Source of the DNA: Aphelidium insulamus
Lineage: Eukaryota; Aphelidiomycota; Aphelidea; Aphelidiaceae
Assembly: GCA_036784855.1 (NCBI GenBank)
Contig: JAZDSV010000029.1
Coordinates: 124,001-188,000, forward strand
Length of the DNA: 64,000 bases
Direction: 5' to 3'
Both the position numbers and the translations under genes were made by a program. Position 1 is the first letter of the stretch. The number at the start of each line of letters is the position of its first letter. The notes under the pieces were generated by a model that was given only the letters and a program-made list of their open reading frames with translations, was not told the origin of the DNA and did not search any database. Of this stretch, positions 20,410 through 33,061 are shown piece by piece.

Positions 20410-22260
20410 ATGGCACTGACAATGACAATGCTGACGCGACATTGTATGCGGGCAAACGGCGCGTGGCGATTCGCCTCCACGCTGGCACAAGCATCTGCGT
20501 GGCCCACCGCGCCGACGCCACGAACAAGGCTGGCGCGTCTGAATGCCGCAACCGATATCGGACGTGATGTGGTTGTTAGGGCGCGCGTGCAATCTGTGCG
20601 TGGCCGCGGCAAGCAGTGCTTTATGGTGCTTCGGCAGTCGTCTTGCACTATGCAGGCATATGTGTCGGCTTCTCGGGTCACTGCTCCCGATGAAGTCAGA
20701 TATGAGGTTGATGGTCGCGCGCTGGTCAAGCAGGCCTCCAGGTATAATATATGTTGCGATTTCTGCTATATCTGTTCACATATGGACTCAGCGTCCGACC
20801 AGAGTCTATCGTGGTGCTGCGAGGCACGGTGGCTGCGGCCAAGGTGTTGGCATGCTCCGTGACGGATATGGAGCTCCACGTGCGTGATATGCTGGTGGAA
20901 AGTGCATCTGCCTCGGACAAGCTGCCATTTTCTGTGGAGGATGCGGAGCGGACTGAAGACAGAGATATCAATGAAGGCTCTAATGAAGGTTCTACTGAAG
21001 TTGCTGCCGTGCAGGACGTCCAAGACGCAGCGCTTCCACGAGTCCGCCTGGAAACGCGCTTAAATCACCGTGTTATTGATTTGCGGGTACGCTTAGTCCT
21101 TCCTTGTTTAAAGTACATTAAATTCGCAGACATCGGCCAACCAGGCGATATTTCGCATTCAGGCAGGTGTGGGGCGCGCCTTCCGAGACTTTCTGGACGA
21201 GCGTGGATTTGTCGAGATCCACACGCCCAAATTGATATCTGCCGCGAGTGAGGGCGGTGCAAATGTCTTCAAACTGGACTACTTTAACGGTCATGCTTAT
21301 CTGGCGCAGTCGCCGCAGCTCTACAAGCAAATGCTGATCTGTGGTGACTTTGAGCGTGTCTATGAAATTGGGCCAGGTGAGTCCACTTCATAGATAGTTG
21401 TAGCTTATCCCCCTTAGTATTTCGAGCGGAAAAGTCGCTAACCCACCGACACATGACCGAGTTTACAGGGCTAGATTTTGAAATGGCCATCGACAGGCAT
21501 TATCATGAGGTTGATACATATAAATGGGTGTAACATTATTGCTAACACGACACCACCGTCAGATACTCGACATGATGGACGACATGTTTGTTCACATGTT
21601 TAAAACTCTTCGCGCAAAGTTCACGAATGAATTAAAGGCCATCAAACGCCAATTTCCGTTTGACGAATTCCAGTTCTCGGAGCCGACACTGCGCTTAAAG
21701 TTTTCAGATGCAGTGTCAATGCTGCGGGACAACAATGCAACCATTGGAGACCACGAGGATCTGTCAACTGAGAATGAGCGCCTGCTGGGCAGAATAGTGA
21801 AGCAGAAATTCGGCACTGATTTCTTCATATTGGACAAGTTTCCGACAAAGGTCCGCCCATTCTACACGATGGCCGACGAGAGCTCTCCGGTGCATATCAG
21901 TTGCATTTTACCTATTCGTGTCTAAATATTCCGTAGGAGTACTCCAATTCCTATGATGTGTTTATGCGCGGGGAAGAAATAATGTCTGGTGCGCAGCGGA
22001 TTCACGAACCGGATGTGTTGCATCGCAATGCATTGGCCCACGGGGTAGATTTGCAAAGTCTGGAACCATATTTAAATGCATTTAAGTACGGCTGCGTTCC
22101 TCATGGCGGCGGCGGTATCGGTATGTTTGACCTTGTTTAACTCTTTAAGCTACCAATCTGTCGTATAGGTCTGGAGCGATTTGTAATGCTGTACTTGAAT
22201 CTGAAGAACATTCGGCGCACTTGCCTGTTTCCGCGCGACCCGCGCCGCCTACAGCCATAA
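20410..22260 (+). CDS. DARS1: Aspartyl-tRNA synthetase, cytosolic type, with basic N-terminal extension
   Basis: Seven exons encode a class II aminoacyl-tRNA synthetase that charges tRNA-Asp. The OB-fold anticodon-binding domain has [20 protein letters not shown]. Class II motif 1 is [20 protein letters not shown], followed by [11 protein letters not shown] and [11 protein letters not shown]. Motif 2 lies in [20 protein letters not shown], and motif 3 in [20 protein letters not shown]. The end [10 protein letters not shown] is typical of the eukaryotic cytosolic enzyme. Introns are 44-66 nt, e.g. 20742-20791. The first 40 residues (several ATGs, many Arg, no acidic residue) resemble a mitochondrial presequence, and internal in-frame ATGs would give a shorter form. 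The tRNA-Asp gene at 37612 encodes a cognate substrate. Ends 59 bp from the convergent MFSD1-like gene. Confidence 0.96.
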
Positions 22261-22319
22261 ATTATTGACAAATTCACTGCGCGTTTATTAAAGCGGTCTA
22301 CGTGACTCTCTGCGAAGAA

Positions 22320-24806
22320 TTATCCGCGTAGTGTCGCCGATGGCCGCATCGTCGGTTCATTGGCCATCTCGCGGCGGATTATCCGGTGCACCTTGTACGC
22401 AGCCAGCACACCGCACAGACTGATCAGCGAGAAGAAGCACTCCATGCGAAAGTAGCCGGCGGCATCAGACCGAATCTCACCCTCCTCCTCTTCTTCCGCG
22501 GCATTCGTCACACTGCTACTGCTACCCACAGACGTCACCACTGTGGTGTTGCCCTCATCCACGCTGCCCGCTGACAGCAAATAGGCCACAATCAGGGGAG
22601 TGAGGAAGAAGACTGCGTTCACCAGACATCCAGACAGTCCGTACGCAGACGCCACTCGCCCGTCTTCCTCCTGCGGCTGTGCTGATTGTTGTTGTGCCGC
22701 CTTGTTGTTATCGGAACTGGCAGCTAGCTGTGGCATAGGTGTTGGAGCGGTGCCAGGCGGTGCCACAATCTCGGCCATCAGACTGTACAGCACGGAACCG
22801 TACGCCGAGTATCCGACACCCAGCGTGAGCAGCGGTAGAAGCGGGTGCCACTCGGTGAATGTGAATTCCAAATGCGCGACAAAGATGAACAGGCCGCTGA
22901 GCAGGATCTGCATGGACTTTGTGTGCAGCGAGTGCAGGTTTGCTTGTGATAGTGAGGTGCTCGTTGTGGGGGTGGAGTCAGCGGCGGTGGCGGGCGCCAC
23001 AATAGTCACCGCGGCACTGCTCGTCGAATCCGACGCCGAGTCGACACTGGTGCTGATTATCATTGGTGTCGGCGCCTCGTTGGTGGTCGGCGAAGTTGGT
23101 AAACGGGTGTACGATGATTCTTGCGCCGTCGTGCTTGACGATACTGATTCCCCCTTGCTGTTGCGCCGCCGCTTGCTCAGCCTGTCGGCAACTATTCCCG
23201 CCAGCGGCAACATCACCACGGAAAAGGTGTCGGGAATGGACACAAAACTGGACGCACTGACATAGTCGCCGGGAAAGTATTTCTGCTCCAGGAATGCCGG
23301 TGCCATCGGAATAAATGTTATGGTGGCGGTGGAGTAGCAAATGAGCGAGGCGGTGGTCAGCCAGAATGTGCGCGGAAACTCCAGACAGTGCAACGGCAGT
23401 AGGCGGAATATCCAGCGAAGCGGCCGCGGGAACTTTGCAATCATCAGCTCGATTGCAGCAGCAGTGTGTGCAGGTGCTGCGCCCACTTTCTTGTTTGCCT
23501 CGCAGCGGTCATTGGACGTGGTGCGCTTCATGCCTGTTCGTGGCGGGGAATTCCCGCTGGTAGTGCCAGTGTATGCGGCAGTCGATTGCTGCTGAACCAA
23601 CGGCTCTCTCGCCTCCCTGTCCGGTACTTCACGCAACAGTTCGGCGCTGCTGCGATGTTTGAGCGTGGCAGCTGATGCCACATTGGGCACCGCAATGTTG
23701 TTGTCAGCATTCAGGAACATGTCCCTCACTCCGCCTTGCGTGTCGTCCTGCTGGTCAGGCTCGCAAATAGCAATGACTTCCTCGTCGCCAATGTCGGTGC
23801 CAGACGCCGCCCTCTGCCTGCCAGTATTATACTTGTCCAGCAGGACGGCCAAGATTGCCGCGACCAACGAGAAGGTACACATCCCCACAGCCATCCACGT
23901 GGCATTCGGCACCCCGTACGCGGTGGCCACCTTGGGCATGACAGTATAGTTCATCACCGATGTAAGACGTGACATGGACATTGTAACGGCCAGCGCAAAT
24001 GACAGATCGGCCGAGATAAAGTACTTGGTCACCAAGCTGGACTGCGCAATAGTTAGACTCTCGGAGCCGATTCCTGCCAGCAGGATTAGAGAACGCTGTG
24101 CATTTTCTTATAATTTACATGAATTATATACATAAATAAATATACCTAGAAGTATGCGACCAATGAGCATCCAAGTAAACAACTTGGACGTGACACCGAT
24201 GGCATAGACGAGCACTCCGGCAAACACAAACGAAGTCAGTGTGAGCAGCATGGCCGAGAATCCAATTCTATATCCAGTTAAAGAGTACTTGTGTAATTAC
24301 ATAACAATAGTAAGCAAGTGAAGTAGCTGCAGCGTACCGCTCAATGGCCGAACCGGCAAACACGGGCAGCACAACGTTGGGCAGCGAGTACGCCGAGTAG
24401 AGCATATTAAATTGGTACTGGAACGTGGAGAATGGAACATCCAGCCACTCTTGCAGCATCCTGCACGCTATTTAGTACTGGCTACAAGGTGGACACGCAG
24501 GCAGACAGATAGACACACAGCCAGACAGACAGACAGACAGGCAGACGTGCCTGTTTAGAGTGGACGGGGAATCGTATCCACCGCTTGAGCCAACCTCAAC
24601 GCGCGCGGAACATGTCAGCAGCCGGTATACAGCATGTAGAGCAACCACATACGTACCATGAGGAAGCAAGCTAGTGCCAGTATCACGTAGCGCACATAGT
24701 CACGATAGTATATGGCAACGCGGTCCCGCCGATACTTGAACAGCCAGAACAGAGCCAGCGCGGCCAATAACGCGCAAAACAGCCCCGCCGCCACCGCGTA
24801 CTCCAT
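22320..24806 (-). CDS. MFSD1: MFSD1-like major facilitator transporter, copy A
   Basis: Six or so exons. The first (ATG 24806, MEYAVAAGLFCALLAALALF) opens helix 1; a small exon near 24551-24598 gives GGYDSPSTL, and the next exon begins MLQEWLDVPFSTFQYQF, then MLYSAYSLPNVVLPVFAG. The last exon has SLVTKYFISADLSFALAVTM, the counterpart of the family's FWFKGKELALAFGL, and SRLTSVMNY. Six further helices follow a cytosolic loop of more than 100 residues rich in Ser, Asp and Gln. MFSD1 of animals is a lysosomal dipeptide exporter. That copy B (34721-36980) aligns over the same blocks shows both belong to one family. The intron at 24461-24550 contains a GACA-type microsatellite and seems to start with GC. 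The transcript is divergent from RTF1 (153 bp between ATGs). Confidence 0.82.
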
Positions 24807-24958
24807 CCACGGCAAGTATCCACGGTGTCAGGTGTCTAGTAGACGCGTTGTGCAAGGCTCACGGCGCAGACACAAGGCTCACAGAGAGAGTGGTATGTAT
24901 TATGTACACGGCAAATAGCAACGACAATCCGCAGCCTACATACACAACATTGCACACA

Positions 24959-26929
24959 ATGGACGACGAGCGGCTGCTGGACGAGGAGTTGCTGGACTTG
25001 CTGCAGCCGGCGGCGCCCTCACCCAGCAAGCGCGGCGCCGCCAAAAGTCCTCGCCCAAGAAGCGCAAGACTGTCGCCGCCAAGAAGCCCGGCAAGCGCAA
25101 GGGCCGGTGTGTACTCCACATGCGCGCCTCTGTGCACGTCTAATCCGCGCGCCCCGGCAGCAACTCTGACGACGAGTCGGACGAGTCTTCGGACGCCACG
25201 CTCTCCGATGCCGAGTCCTCCGACTTCTCGTCCATCTTTGGTGACGATGGCGACGACGACGACGATCTGGACGCTGACTCTGACGGCGACGACGACCAGG
25301 AGCAGGACCGGATGGATGAGGAGCTGCTGGGCGAGCTGGACGAGTCGGCGCTGGCCGGACTCACTGAGCTGCAGCGTGAAGCTCTCATTGCCGAGCGGGA
25401 GGAGAAGCGGCAGCAACTGCTGGAGCACCGTGAGATCAAGAAGCGCCTAAAGCAATCGGCGCGTAGCAGCGCGCCCAAGAAGGACCGTAAGTGCGCCGTG
25501 TCTGCTGTATACAGTTTGATATATATCGCTGACTTGTCGCAGGAAAGCTGAGAGACTCTTCCAAGGCCAAAGCACAAAAGGCCAAGAAGCTCCAAGAGCT
25601 GAAGGCGAAGCGAAGTGGCAAAAAATCCAAGCTGGTGTGTTCTTGTATACGTTTTTGTACTTAATAATGTTCCGGCAGGATTACGAGGACAAGGATGTTG
25701 ATGTTGGTGGCAGCGAGGACAACGACGAGGATTATTTGAGCAGAATTAGGTCGTCGTACGCCGCAGATGGCGGCGATTCAAAGCGCGAGGCAAGTATAGA
25801 TGCATACGTATTGTAAGATTATTTTATGTTGCCAGGAGAACTTGATCACGGTGGAGGAGCTGCGTTCCATTCAGATCACACGAGACCAGCTGGAAAAGTG
25901 GGTGTATGCCCCATTCCTGGAAGAGGTGGTTGTTGGTACGCGCAGGCTTTAGCTTCTATCCTCTCGCTCACTGTTAAGGGTTGTTTGTGCGCCTGGGCAT
26001 TGGCATGAACAGCCAAAAGATTCCGCAGTACCGCGTGGCGGAAGTGGTTGGCGTGGTGCCGTACCATCGCATCTACAAGATAAACAGCACACTTGCCAAA
26101 GTGGCGTTGCGCCTCCGACACGGAAAAGCAGAAAAAGTGTTTCTGATGGATGTGCTGTCCAATGCACCGTTTAGCGATGACGAGTTTGCGCGCTGGATAA
26201 AGAGTATGAAGAGCGAAAAACAGCGCACTCCAAGCAAGGTGCTTGTTACCACTCGTTCAAAAAACCTGCAAGCCGCCCTGCACCGCGCTTACACCGAGGT
26301 ATTCCCATCAACGTAGTTCTATATTAGCCAATGAATAATTGACACTGTGACAGAAAGAGGTGTCAGAAATGGTTGCCAGGCGCCAAGAAACATATGCGGT
26401 GCCCACAAACTTGTCACTGCAGCGCGTCAAGCTTCAAGCCGATCTGGACCAAGCTGTGGCGCTCGAGGACACGGAGGCTATTGAACGACTTACCCGCCAA
26501 ATAGCTGATATCACGCATCAAATTGAGAATCCCGACGGCGAGGCCGAGAAGAAAGTGGACGTGTGGGCCAAGCTGAACCAGCGCAATCGGTTGCAGAATC
26601 TGCGGGATGTCAGCCAGGCGGAGCAAATATCACGCCAAGAGCGCATTGGCCAGCTTACTGAAAAGAGTAGGACCAAAAAATCAGCATCAGCAGCCGCGGC
26701 CAAATTTGACCCGTTTGCCCGTATCAAGGCGGCACCGGTCCACGTATACACGGATAATGATGTCGGCGAGAAGGACAGCGGAGAGTCCACGCCCATGGAC
26801 GAGAGGCGACGCAGCTCTCTCCCGTCGCTCACTTCTCCGCTGACGGCGGTTGCGCCACTGTTGGAGCTCGATGACGGCGGAGAAGTAGACGCCTTTGACC
26901 TGCTGAAAACCATTGACATCGGCATTTGA
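24959..26929 (+). CDS. RTF1: RTF1, Paf1-complex subunit with Plus3 domain
   Basis: Begins MDDERLLDEELLDLLQP, like the DEELL box near the start of animal RTF1. Acidic and basic low-complexity stretches follow (NSDDESDESSDATLSDAESS), then coiled-coil helices. The Plus3 domain (about 25830-26310) shows ITVEELRSIQITRDQLEKW, VYAPFLEEVVVGLFVRLGIG, QYRVAEVVGVV, LRLRHGKAEKVF and VLSNAPFSDDEFARW. The C-terminal helices include LNQRNRLQNLRDV. RTF1 couples elongating RNA polymerase II to histone H2B ubiquitination and chromatin marks. Introns at about 25497-25543, 25636-25679, 25798-25838, 25935-25979 and 26300-26355. The reading frame before the first intron changes at an A run (25043-25046); see findings. 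It ends 35 bp from the next, convergent gene. Confidence 0.94.
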
Positions 26930-26964
26930 ATATAAACAGTTGCATATATTTTCTCAAGGTTTAA

Positions 26965-29900
26965 CTATTCCTTTCGCGGCCTGGAAAGGCCCATGATGGA
27001 GTGCACCTGAATGTAGGCTGCAAAGATTGTAACGTTAGTTCCAGTCTGGTAGCAGACACTGCTTACGGTTGTGCAGGAAATCATCCTCAGTGATCTTCAT
27101 GCGCTGGCTAATCTTTTTCACCAGCATTTGGTACTGTGTTGGCTTTTCATGCGACAACTGCTCCACCAGAAACACGCACGCAAGGCTATATCATGAACGT
27201 GACAGGCTGTGAATTTTGTAGCAAACTTACTACGCAATTAGTGGGTCAGCGTCCATGGCGACATCCTTAAAAAATCCCATCCCGCTGCACAGTGTTAGCA
27301 GACATTCTCACTACAATCGTCCTGACCCGATGGAGTCGGCCGAGGAAGCGACACGACATCCTTCCATGATTAGGTGCATCAGCACTGCGCGAATGGGTTC
27401 ACCATCACAGCCAACCAGAGCTTTGAAAAAGTGTTGCAAAAGCTTCATCGATGTCACGGACAGAAAGTCGCGTCGCACCAAATATTTTCCCTGAAGAGCA
27501 CCTTCATATACGGATGAGTATTGAGATTCCATCTCGAAGGGCATTTTCTCTGCCAGTTTAGCCACAAGCTCAAAAACGAAAAAAAAAAGCTTGTGCATAT
27601 ATACCGGCTGCGGGTACAAACATCAGATCCGTGGCCATGATGTCGACAGCTGCCTTGATTATTCGGGGATCACGCTCGTCCACATCAACGAGACGGGAGA
27701 GCATTACGTTGAGCACGTCAAGTAGCGATTCGACATCTCCCTTGCCCTGCGATATCTGCGATGCATGAGACCAGTGTTACGATATAAAGAAATATTGTAC
27801 CAAATATCGACGATGCATGATGATCTTTCGCACAATAACAATGTATCCAAATCGAATAGACACTGATGTCGAGGTCAGCAGGCTTGAGAACAAGTCATTG
27901 CACTCTTCAGCTTTACGCAATCCTCGTGTGTCCATGTCTTCAATAAAGAATCGCGCCAAGCACAACTGTGACGTAAATATACGCGTGAGTAGGATAATAT
28001 TCGTACCTGACCTTGCCGACGTTCTTCCGGATGACTGCTAAACAACAAGCACTTCAATCTGGCAGTTTCTGATGGAATAGACCACGACAGCAGCTCAGGA
28101 GAGAGCTATTACAGTTTAAATAATTAACGATTAAATTAATCCTACGTCACAGAAGGAGTGAGCCAGCTGCTCTAAATCGTATAAGATCGCCACCAAGGCG
28201 GTCTTATCAAGCCTTCCATAAGTTCTAGACCATTCTGGGTCCTTCTTGAGCTCCTCAATGTAAACGTAGCGAACAAAACGTTCCACGAATGACTCTGGTA
28301 CATCGGTGAATATATGTCCGACAAACTGCGAAGTGTCGACGCTGCGCAAAAAGTCCAAGATTAAACCCCGTTGTTCTAAAGTAAATAAAGTTCTCTGGAT
28401 GATTGTTGCAGTGCAAGTACCCGATGTGGCATCAAACACTTTTCTGTCGGCCAGCCGTATGGCAATGTAATCGTAAATTACCAGAAAAAGCGAATTCTTG
28501 GCATCTACAGCTCGAGCGCCGACGTACAAATCAATGACCACATTGATACCACCAATTTTGGCTAGGGCCGGCATATGGAGATCATTGGTACCTTTGGAGT
28601 AGCTAAGTATGGTCAGTAAAAACATTATGTAATAGATACAACTCACAGCGAGTTGACCAAGCAAGCAATTAGTGCCGACTCGAGATCAGTTCTGATGTGC
28701 GGCAGTCGTTGCAGAAAGCCGACATAAACTCGGCTGTCAAGTAGCGCCCTGCAACGTGCTTTAATATTTGATTGTGGCATGATGGAAATTGGCACCTTCG
28801 ACGGTCAATAATTCCGTCAGTGATGGAAAATGTCACAAAGCAAGTCAAGGCGGCATTCCAAGTGGCCTCATCTTCAATGTTGGACAGCGTCAACCACAGA
28901 CACATTTGTTCGAATTTGATCATCAGATCATTTACGACCATTGCCATCATAACTCCTACGAAATGAACACGAAGTGACAAAACCATACGCCGGACCTGGC
29001 TCCTTGTCCGACTCATGGGCAGTGTTTCCAGTGTTGGCCCAAATCTCCTCCAGTAAGTGCGCATGTAGTCCGAGATTCAGCAGTAAGTCAAATGCGTGCC
29101 GTGCTACTTTCACGGACTTGGCTGCTCCTCGTTCAATCATTTCGAGGAAAACAGAGAGCAGTTCTTCCACGGAGACTGGATCGCCGGCACAGTATTGATC
29201 AATACAGATCTTGATAAGAACTTTTGAAGCCGACAGAACATCCTCGGTGTCCGCTGGCACGACTCCCGTAATAACGTCCATTATCTGACTATTTAGTCCT
29301 AAGATGATGCCGCGAAAACGTACTTGTCCAAGTTCTTCTTGCTGGAGCACTAAAGGTTTCTGCTCCGCGTAGTGCTTATATTGGAATAACGGTTGCTCCT
29401 GGGGTTCCGTCTCTGCCTTTTCTGTATCACTGGGAAAGGCTTTAATCTCCTGATCAGTTAGAATTCAGGCAAACTTACTTCTTTCTCGATGCTAGAATCT
29501 CCTCAATAATGTCATTGCCAGGCGGATCCGCGAGCGCGAAACAGTGCTTCAATTCGATTGCTGCCACACAAGTTGGATTAACAAGCACGGCCATGTATAT
29601 CACGTACCTCGCTTTCCGCCGGCGCCAACTATGTGCTGAATATGACCCCCAAACAAGTCGGTCATAAGGAGTGCCGCCATTTTTTCTATCACACATTAGC
29701 CGCATACTAATTCCATATTTCTTACTTTTCTTCTGGCCGGAAATAGAATGTGCGCGCATGGATAGCACATTCTTGAACAGGACAGACTCGGGCAAAACCT
29801 CTGCAATGTTCAAATAAGACGAGTAAACAGTAAGCACCTTCACAACTTGCCACGGACTGTGCTCGTGTGCACCGAGGGAAGACGCTGCGGTGTGGCCGCG

Positions 29901-30582
29901 CTATTCTCGGACTTTGTGTGACAGTATTTGAGTGATATGTGCAGTGAGTGAGATGACACACATACGATATTGCGCGGAGGTGGAGTTGGTGAGGATCGAA
30001 CAGCGGCTTGCGCAGAGCCTGGCCTGGAAGATGACGCGTCGCCGCCAGACTGCACTCCCGTACTGCTGCCAGCGCTATTCTGGCGGTGCTGCAGGGCCTT
30101 GCCGACCGCCAGCTGCAGGTGTCGAAATTGCGACGTCAGTCCCTTGTCGTAGTCGTGACTGTTGCACAGGTCCGCGCAGCACGACTGCAGGTCCACCAGG
30201 AAGTCGGTGTCGGGCGGATACTTGACCATGCGGTTCTTCAGTATCTTTACCACACGCAGGAGAATGCGGTTACGCTTCTGCACGTCGGCTGCTGGCTGTT
30301 GGCCGGCTGCTTGATGGAGTTGGTGGTGGTGTTGAAGGTGCTGGGTGCGCATGCGGTCCAGGAGACACTCGTACACTGGCCGGGCGCATGAGACAGAGGC
30401 CGCACATACTATACAATACCACCAAACTAGCACGCACCCAGAGGACGTCGCGCCGGGTCCTGCAGCATTGCCAGCAGTGCCGTGGAGATGGAGAGTACCG
30501 GCTCCTCGACATCGGTATTGTCCTTGACGCATTGTCTCACTGCCGCCTCCACGCTGCCACCATCGTCTGCTGTATGTGCCAT
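26965..30582 (-). CDS. Large helical (ARM/HEAT-like) protein, not recognised
   Basis: A long multi-exon gene transcribed leftward. ATG 30582 gives MAHTADDGGSVEAAVRQC, and the stop is TAG at 26965-26967 after HSIMGLSRPRKE. Stretches between small introns read as amphipathic helices: RILLRVVKILKNRMVKYPPD, LCNSHDYDKGLTSQFRHLQL, FYFRPEEKKMAALLMTDLFG, ALADPPGNDIIEEILAS, VSVEELLSVFLEMIERG, HAFDLLLNLGLHAHLLEEIW, FVGHIFTDVPESFVERF and YQMLVKKISQRMKITEDDFL. There is no signal peptide or membrane segment. The pattern suggests an alpha-solenoid scaffold. Middle exon borders (27200-28130) are uncertain. I do not recognise the family. Divergent from the SH3 gene, 216 bp between ATGs. Confidence 0.7.
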
Positions 30583-30798
30583 GCGGGACTAGAGTGTTTG
30601 TGCCGTGAGGATATGCCGGCAGCTGTAGCTTGCAGTCAAGGTGTGTGTGTCAGGGAGGCCACAGGGAGTCGACCGTTTGTTGCCTGCACGCCGCGTTGTC
30701 ACGGCTACATACACCGCCATCTCTCACGCAAGCACACGGGCATCCTCGTCTCCTGAGTACACAGCCCTACATACTACGTATACACACACACTCCAGAC

Positions 30799-32988
30799 AT
30801 GGCACCTCCCTCAGCAGCTGGCGGGGCGCAATCAGCTGGCGGCGGCGTGGTAACCACGGCAAACAGCTACTGCATTGCCCTTCACCAGTACCCGTCCTCC
30901 AAGTCCGATGAGCTGAGCCTGGTGCCTGGCGACGTTATCCAGGTGTTGAAGAAGGCAGACGACGGCTGGTGGTACGGTGAGTGCGCCTGAGTGGCCAGTG
31001 GGGACGCCTGAAGTGCCGCTGACCCGCACTGTTGCCTACAGGACGCAAGGTGCAGCCCGCCGAGGACAAGGCCGGCTGGTTCCCGTCCAACTTCAACTAC
31101 GAGCCAGAGAACATTGACCTGAAGAAGCAGGGTGCGTATAGCGACTAATAGTGTCTTCATCCCGGCCTGCTGACCACTTGTGCGATGTAGGGATCACGTA
31201 TGCCCGTGTCGGTGCGTGTCAGACACCCAAATGTTCTCCGAAGTTTCGTGCTCACATTGCACTCTGCAGACTTTGAGTACAAGGCACAGGAGGAGGATGA
31301 GCTGGAGCTGGCGGTGGGGGACATTATTACCGTGATCAACACGGAAGAGGACGATGGTTGGCACCGCGGTATCCTCAATGGCCGCGTCGGCCTCTTTCCC
31401 GCCAATGTGAGTGGCGGTGTCTGTGTATATGCCATGTGCGAGTGTGTCTGATGGCCACGCGTAGTTTGTCAAGATGATGACCAAGGCGGAGTTGGGTGAG
31501 TTGTGATGCACTTTACACTTGTGTGGCTGTGTAACACACTTCTACGCAGACCGCGACAAGCGCAGTGTCAAGAAGGTCGCGGTATGTAGTGCACTTCCTA
31601 TTTACCATAGAATTAGGTGTTGACATCGCAGCCCGGCCTGTCTCCCAGCGAGCGCCGTATCTCTCTGATGCCCAGCAAGTATCAGGAAATGCAGCAGCAA
31701 GAAAGTATGTGCGCTAGACGGTTATACTACAGTGTAGCTCATGGAGTCCAGAGGCCAGCGCCATCGCCGCCCAGGCATCGCCGAAACAATCGCCTGCCAA
31801 AGAACCAAAGATCATGTGCCGCGCACTGGTGACGTTCGAGTATGTCGCTCAGCAGCCCGACGAACTGAACCTCACCAAAGGGATGAAGATTGACGTCATT
31901 GGCAAGGATGACGAGGGGTGCGTACTATGAGGATACAGTGGCACCACTCCAAGTACATGCATCTAACATTTCACAGGTGGTGGACAGGCATTGATCCGTC
32001 GGGGCGGACGGGAGTGTTTCCATACAACTTTGTCAGCGAGATACCTGTCGAAGACAAAATAGCACCGACTGGCTCAACTGCATCCACCGCATCAGCTGAT
32101 AGGAGTCCCGGCCAGTCAAAGTCCAAGCCGTCGATCAACTTAAAGACGAAGCCAGGAAGCAGCAGCAGTCGCCGCAATGACACTGCCGCATCAAGTCCCG
32201 CCACTGAAGTAGCGCGCTCACCACCTCCCATCAAGGCTGCAAAACCGTCTGGAAGCAAAGTGACGGAAGTTATTCAGGCCATGAACAACAAGCCGATAAT
32301 GAAGGTATTGGTGCTATAAAACACATGTGCATTGATGTGTTGTTAACGATGACAGGTCGGCTCAGCTACAGGTCTCAATAGGGAAGCTTCGCAGTCCAAC
32401 CATTCGCTCAACGGCGATGCGGGCGGTGGCCGAAAAGACAAACTGTCATTGTCGGATGAGTCGGCGTCGACGAATGCCGGTGCCGACAGTCCTCCCAAGA
32501 GCCCTCTGAACCACGTCACCCGCGACCGTGTCACGGAGCCAGCATCGGGCAGGCGCCGCCGGCCGCCATCCCAATACATTGATCCGCGCAACCAGCCGGC
32601 GGACCTGGTTCCACAATCGGACTCGGAGGCCACTGATCCGGACGACGGAATCAGTCCACTGTCACCGCCGCCACCGGAGCCGGCACATATGGGCCAGCGG
32701 TCAGGCGCGTCCACCTCCAACCACTCGCTGAACCGCGCTACCGGGCCAGCGTCTCCCGAAGAGTTCAGCCCACCGCCACAAACCCCGCAGTATGCCACGA
32801 AGCATCAGGCGCCGGGCGGCAAATCTGGATCATCCGTGGATACGGCTGTGGAAATTGGCCAGCTGCGGGACGAGCTGCACCAGTGGATGCATGACGAGCG
32901 TAAATCCCGTGAGGCGATGGCGCATGAACTGGCCTACATTCGCAAAGCCGTCGACCGCCTCCTGCACGCCGAAAAGAGTCGGCGATAG
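30799..32988 (+). CDS. Three-SH3 adaptor, CD2AP/CIN85-like
   Basis: Many small exons encode about 560 residues. SH3-1: [39 protein letters not shown]3-2 (31268-31480): [36 protein letters not shown]3-3 (31813-32040): [38 protein letters not shown]. Then about 250 residues rich in Ser and Pro with PPxxP-like pieces ([21 protein letters not shown]), and a C-terminal coiled coil ([20 protein letters not shown]). Three SH3 domains, Pro-rich linker and terminal coiled coil is the CD2AP/CIN85 (SH3KBP1) plan. These adaptors link receptors, Cbl, endocytosis and actin in animals. Several Asn-His-Ser-Leu-Asn copies ([16 protein letters not shown]) mark a small internal repeat. Confidence 0.85.
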
Positions 32989-33061
32989 TTCTGATACAAG
33001 TACTTACTCATATTAGATGGCGAGATATATACGTAGTTATGTGTACCTGTATGATATAGCT

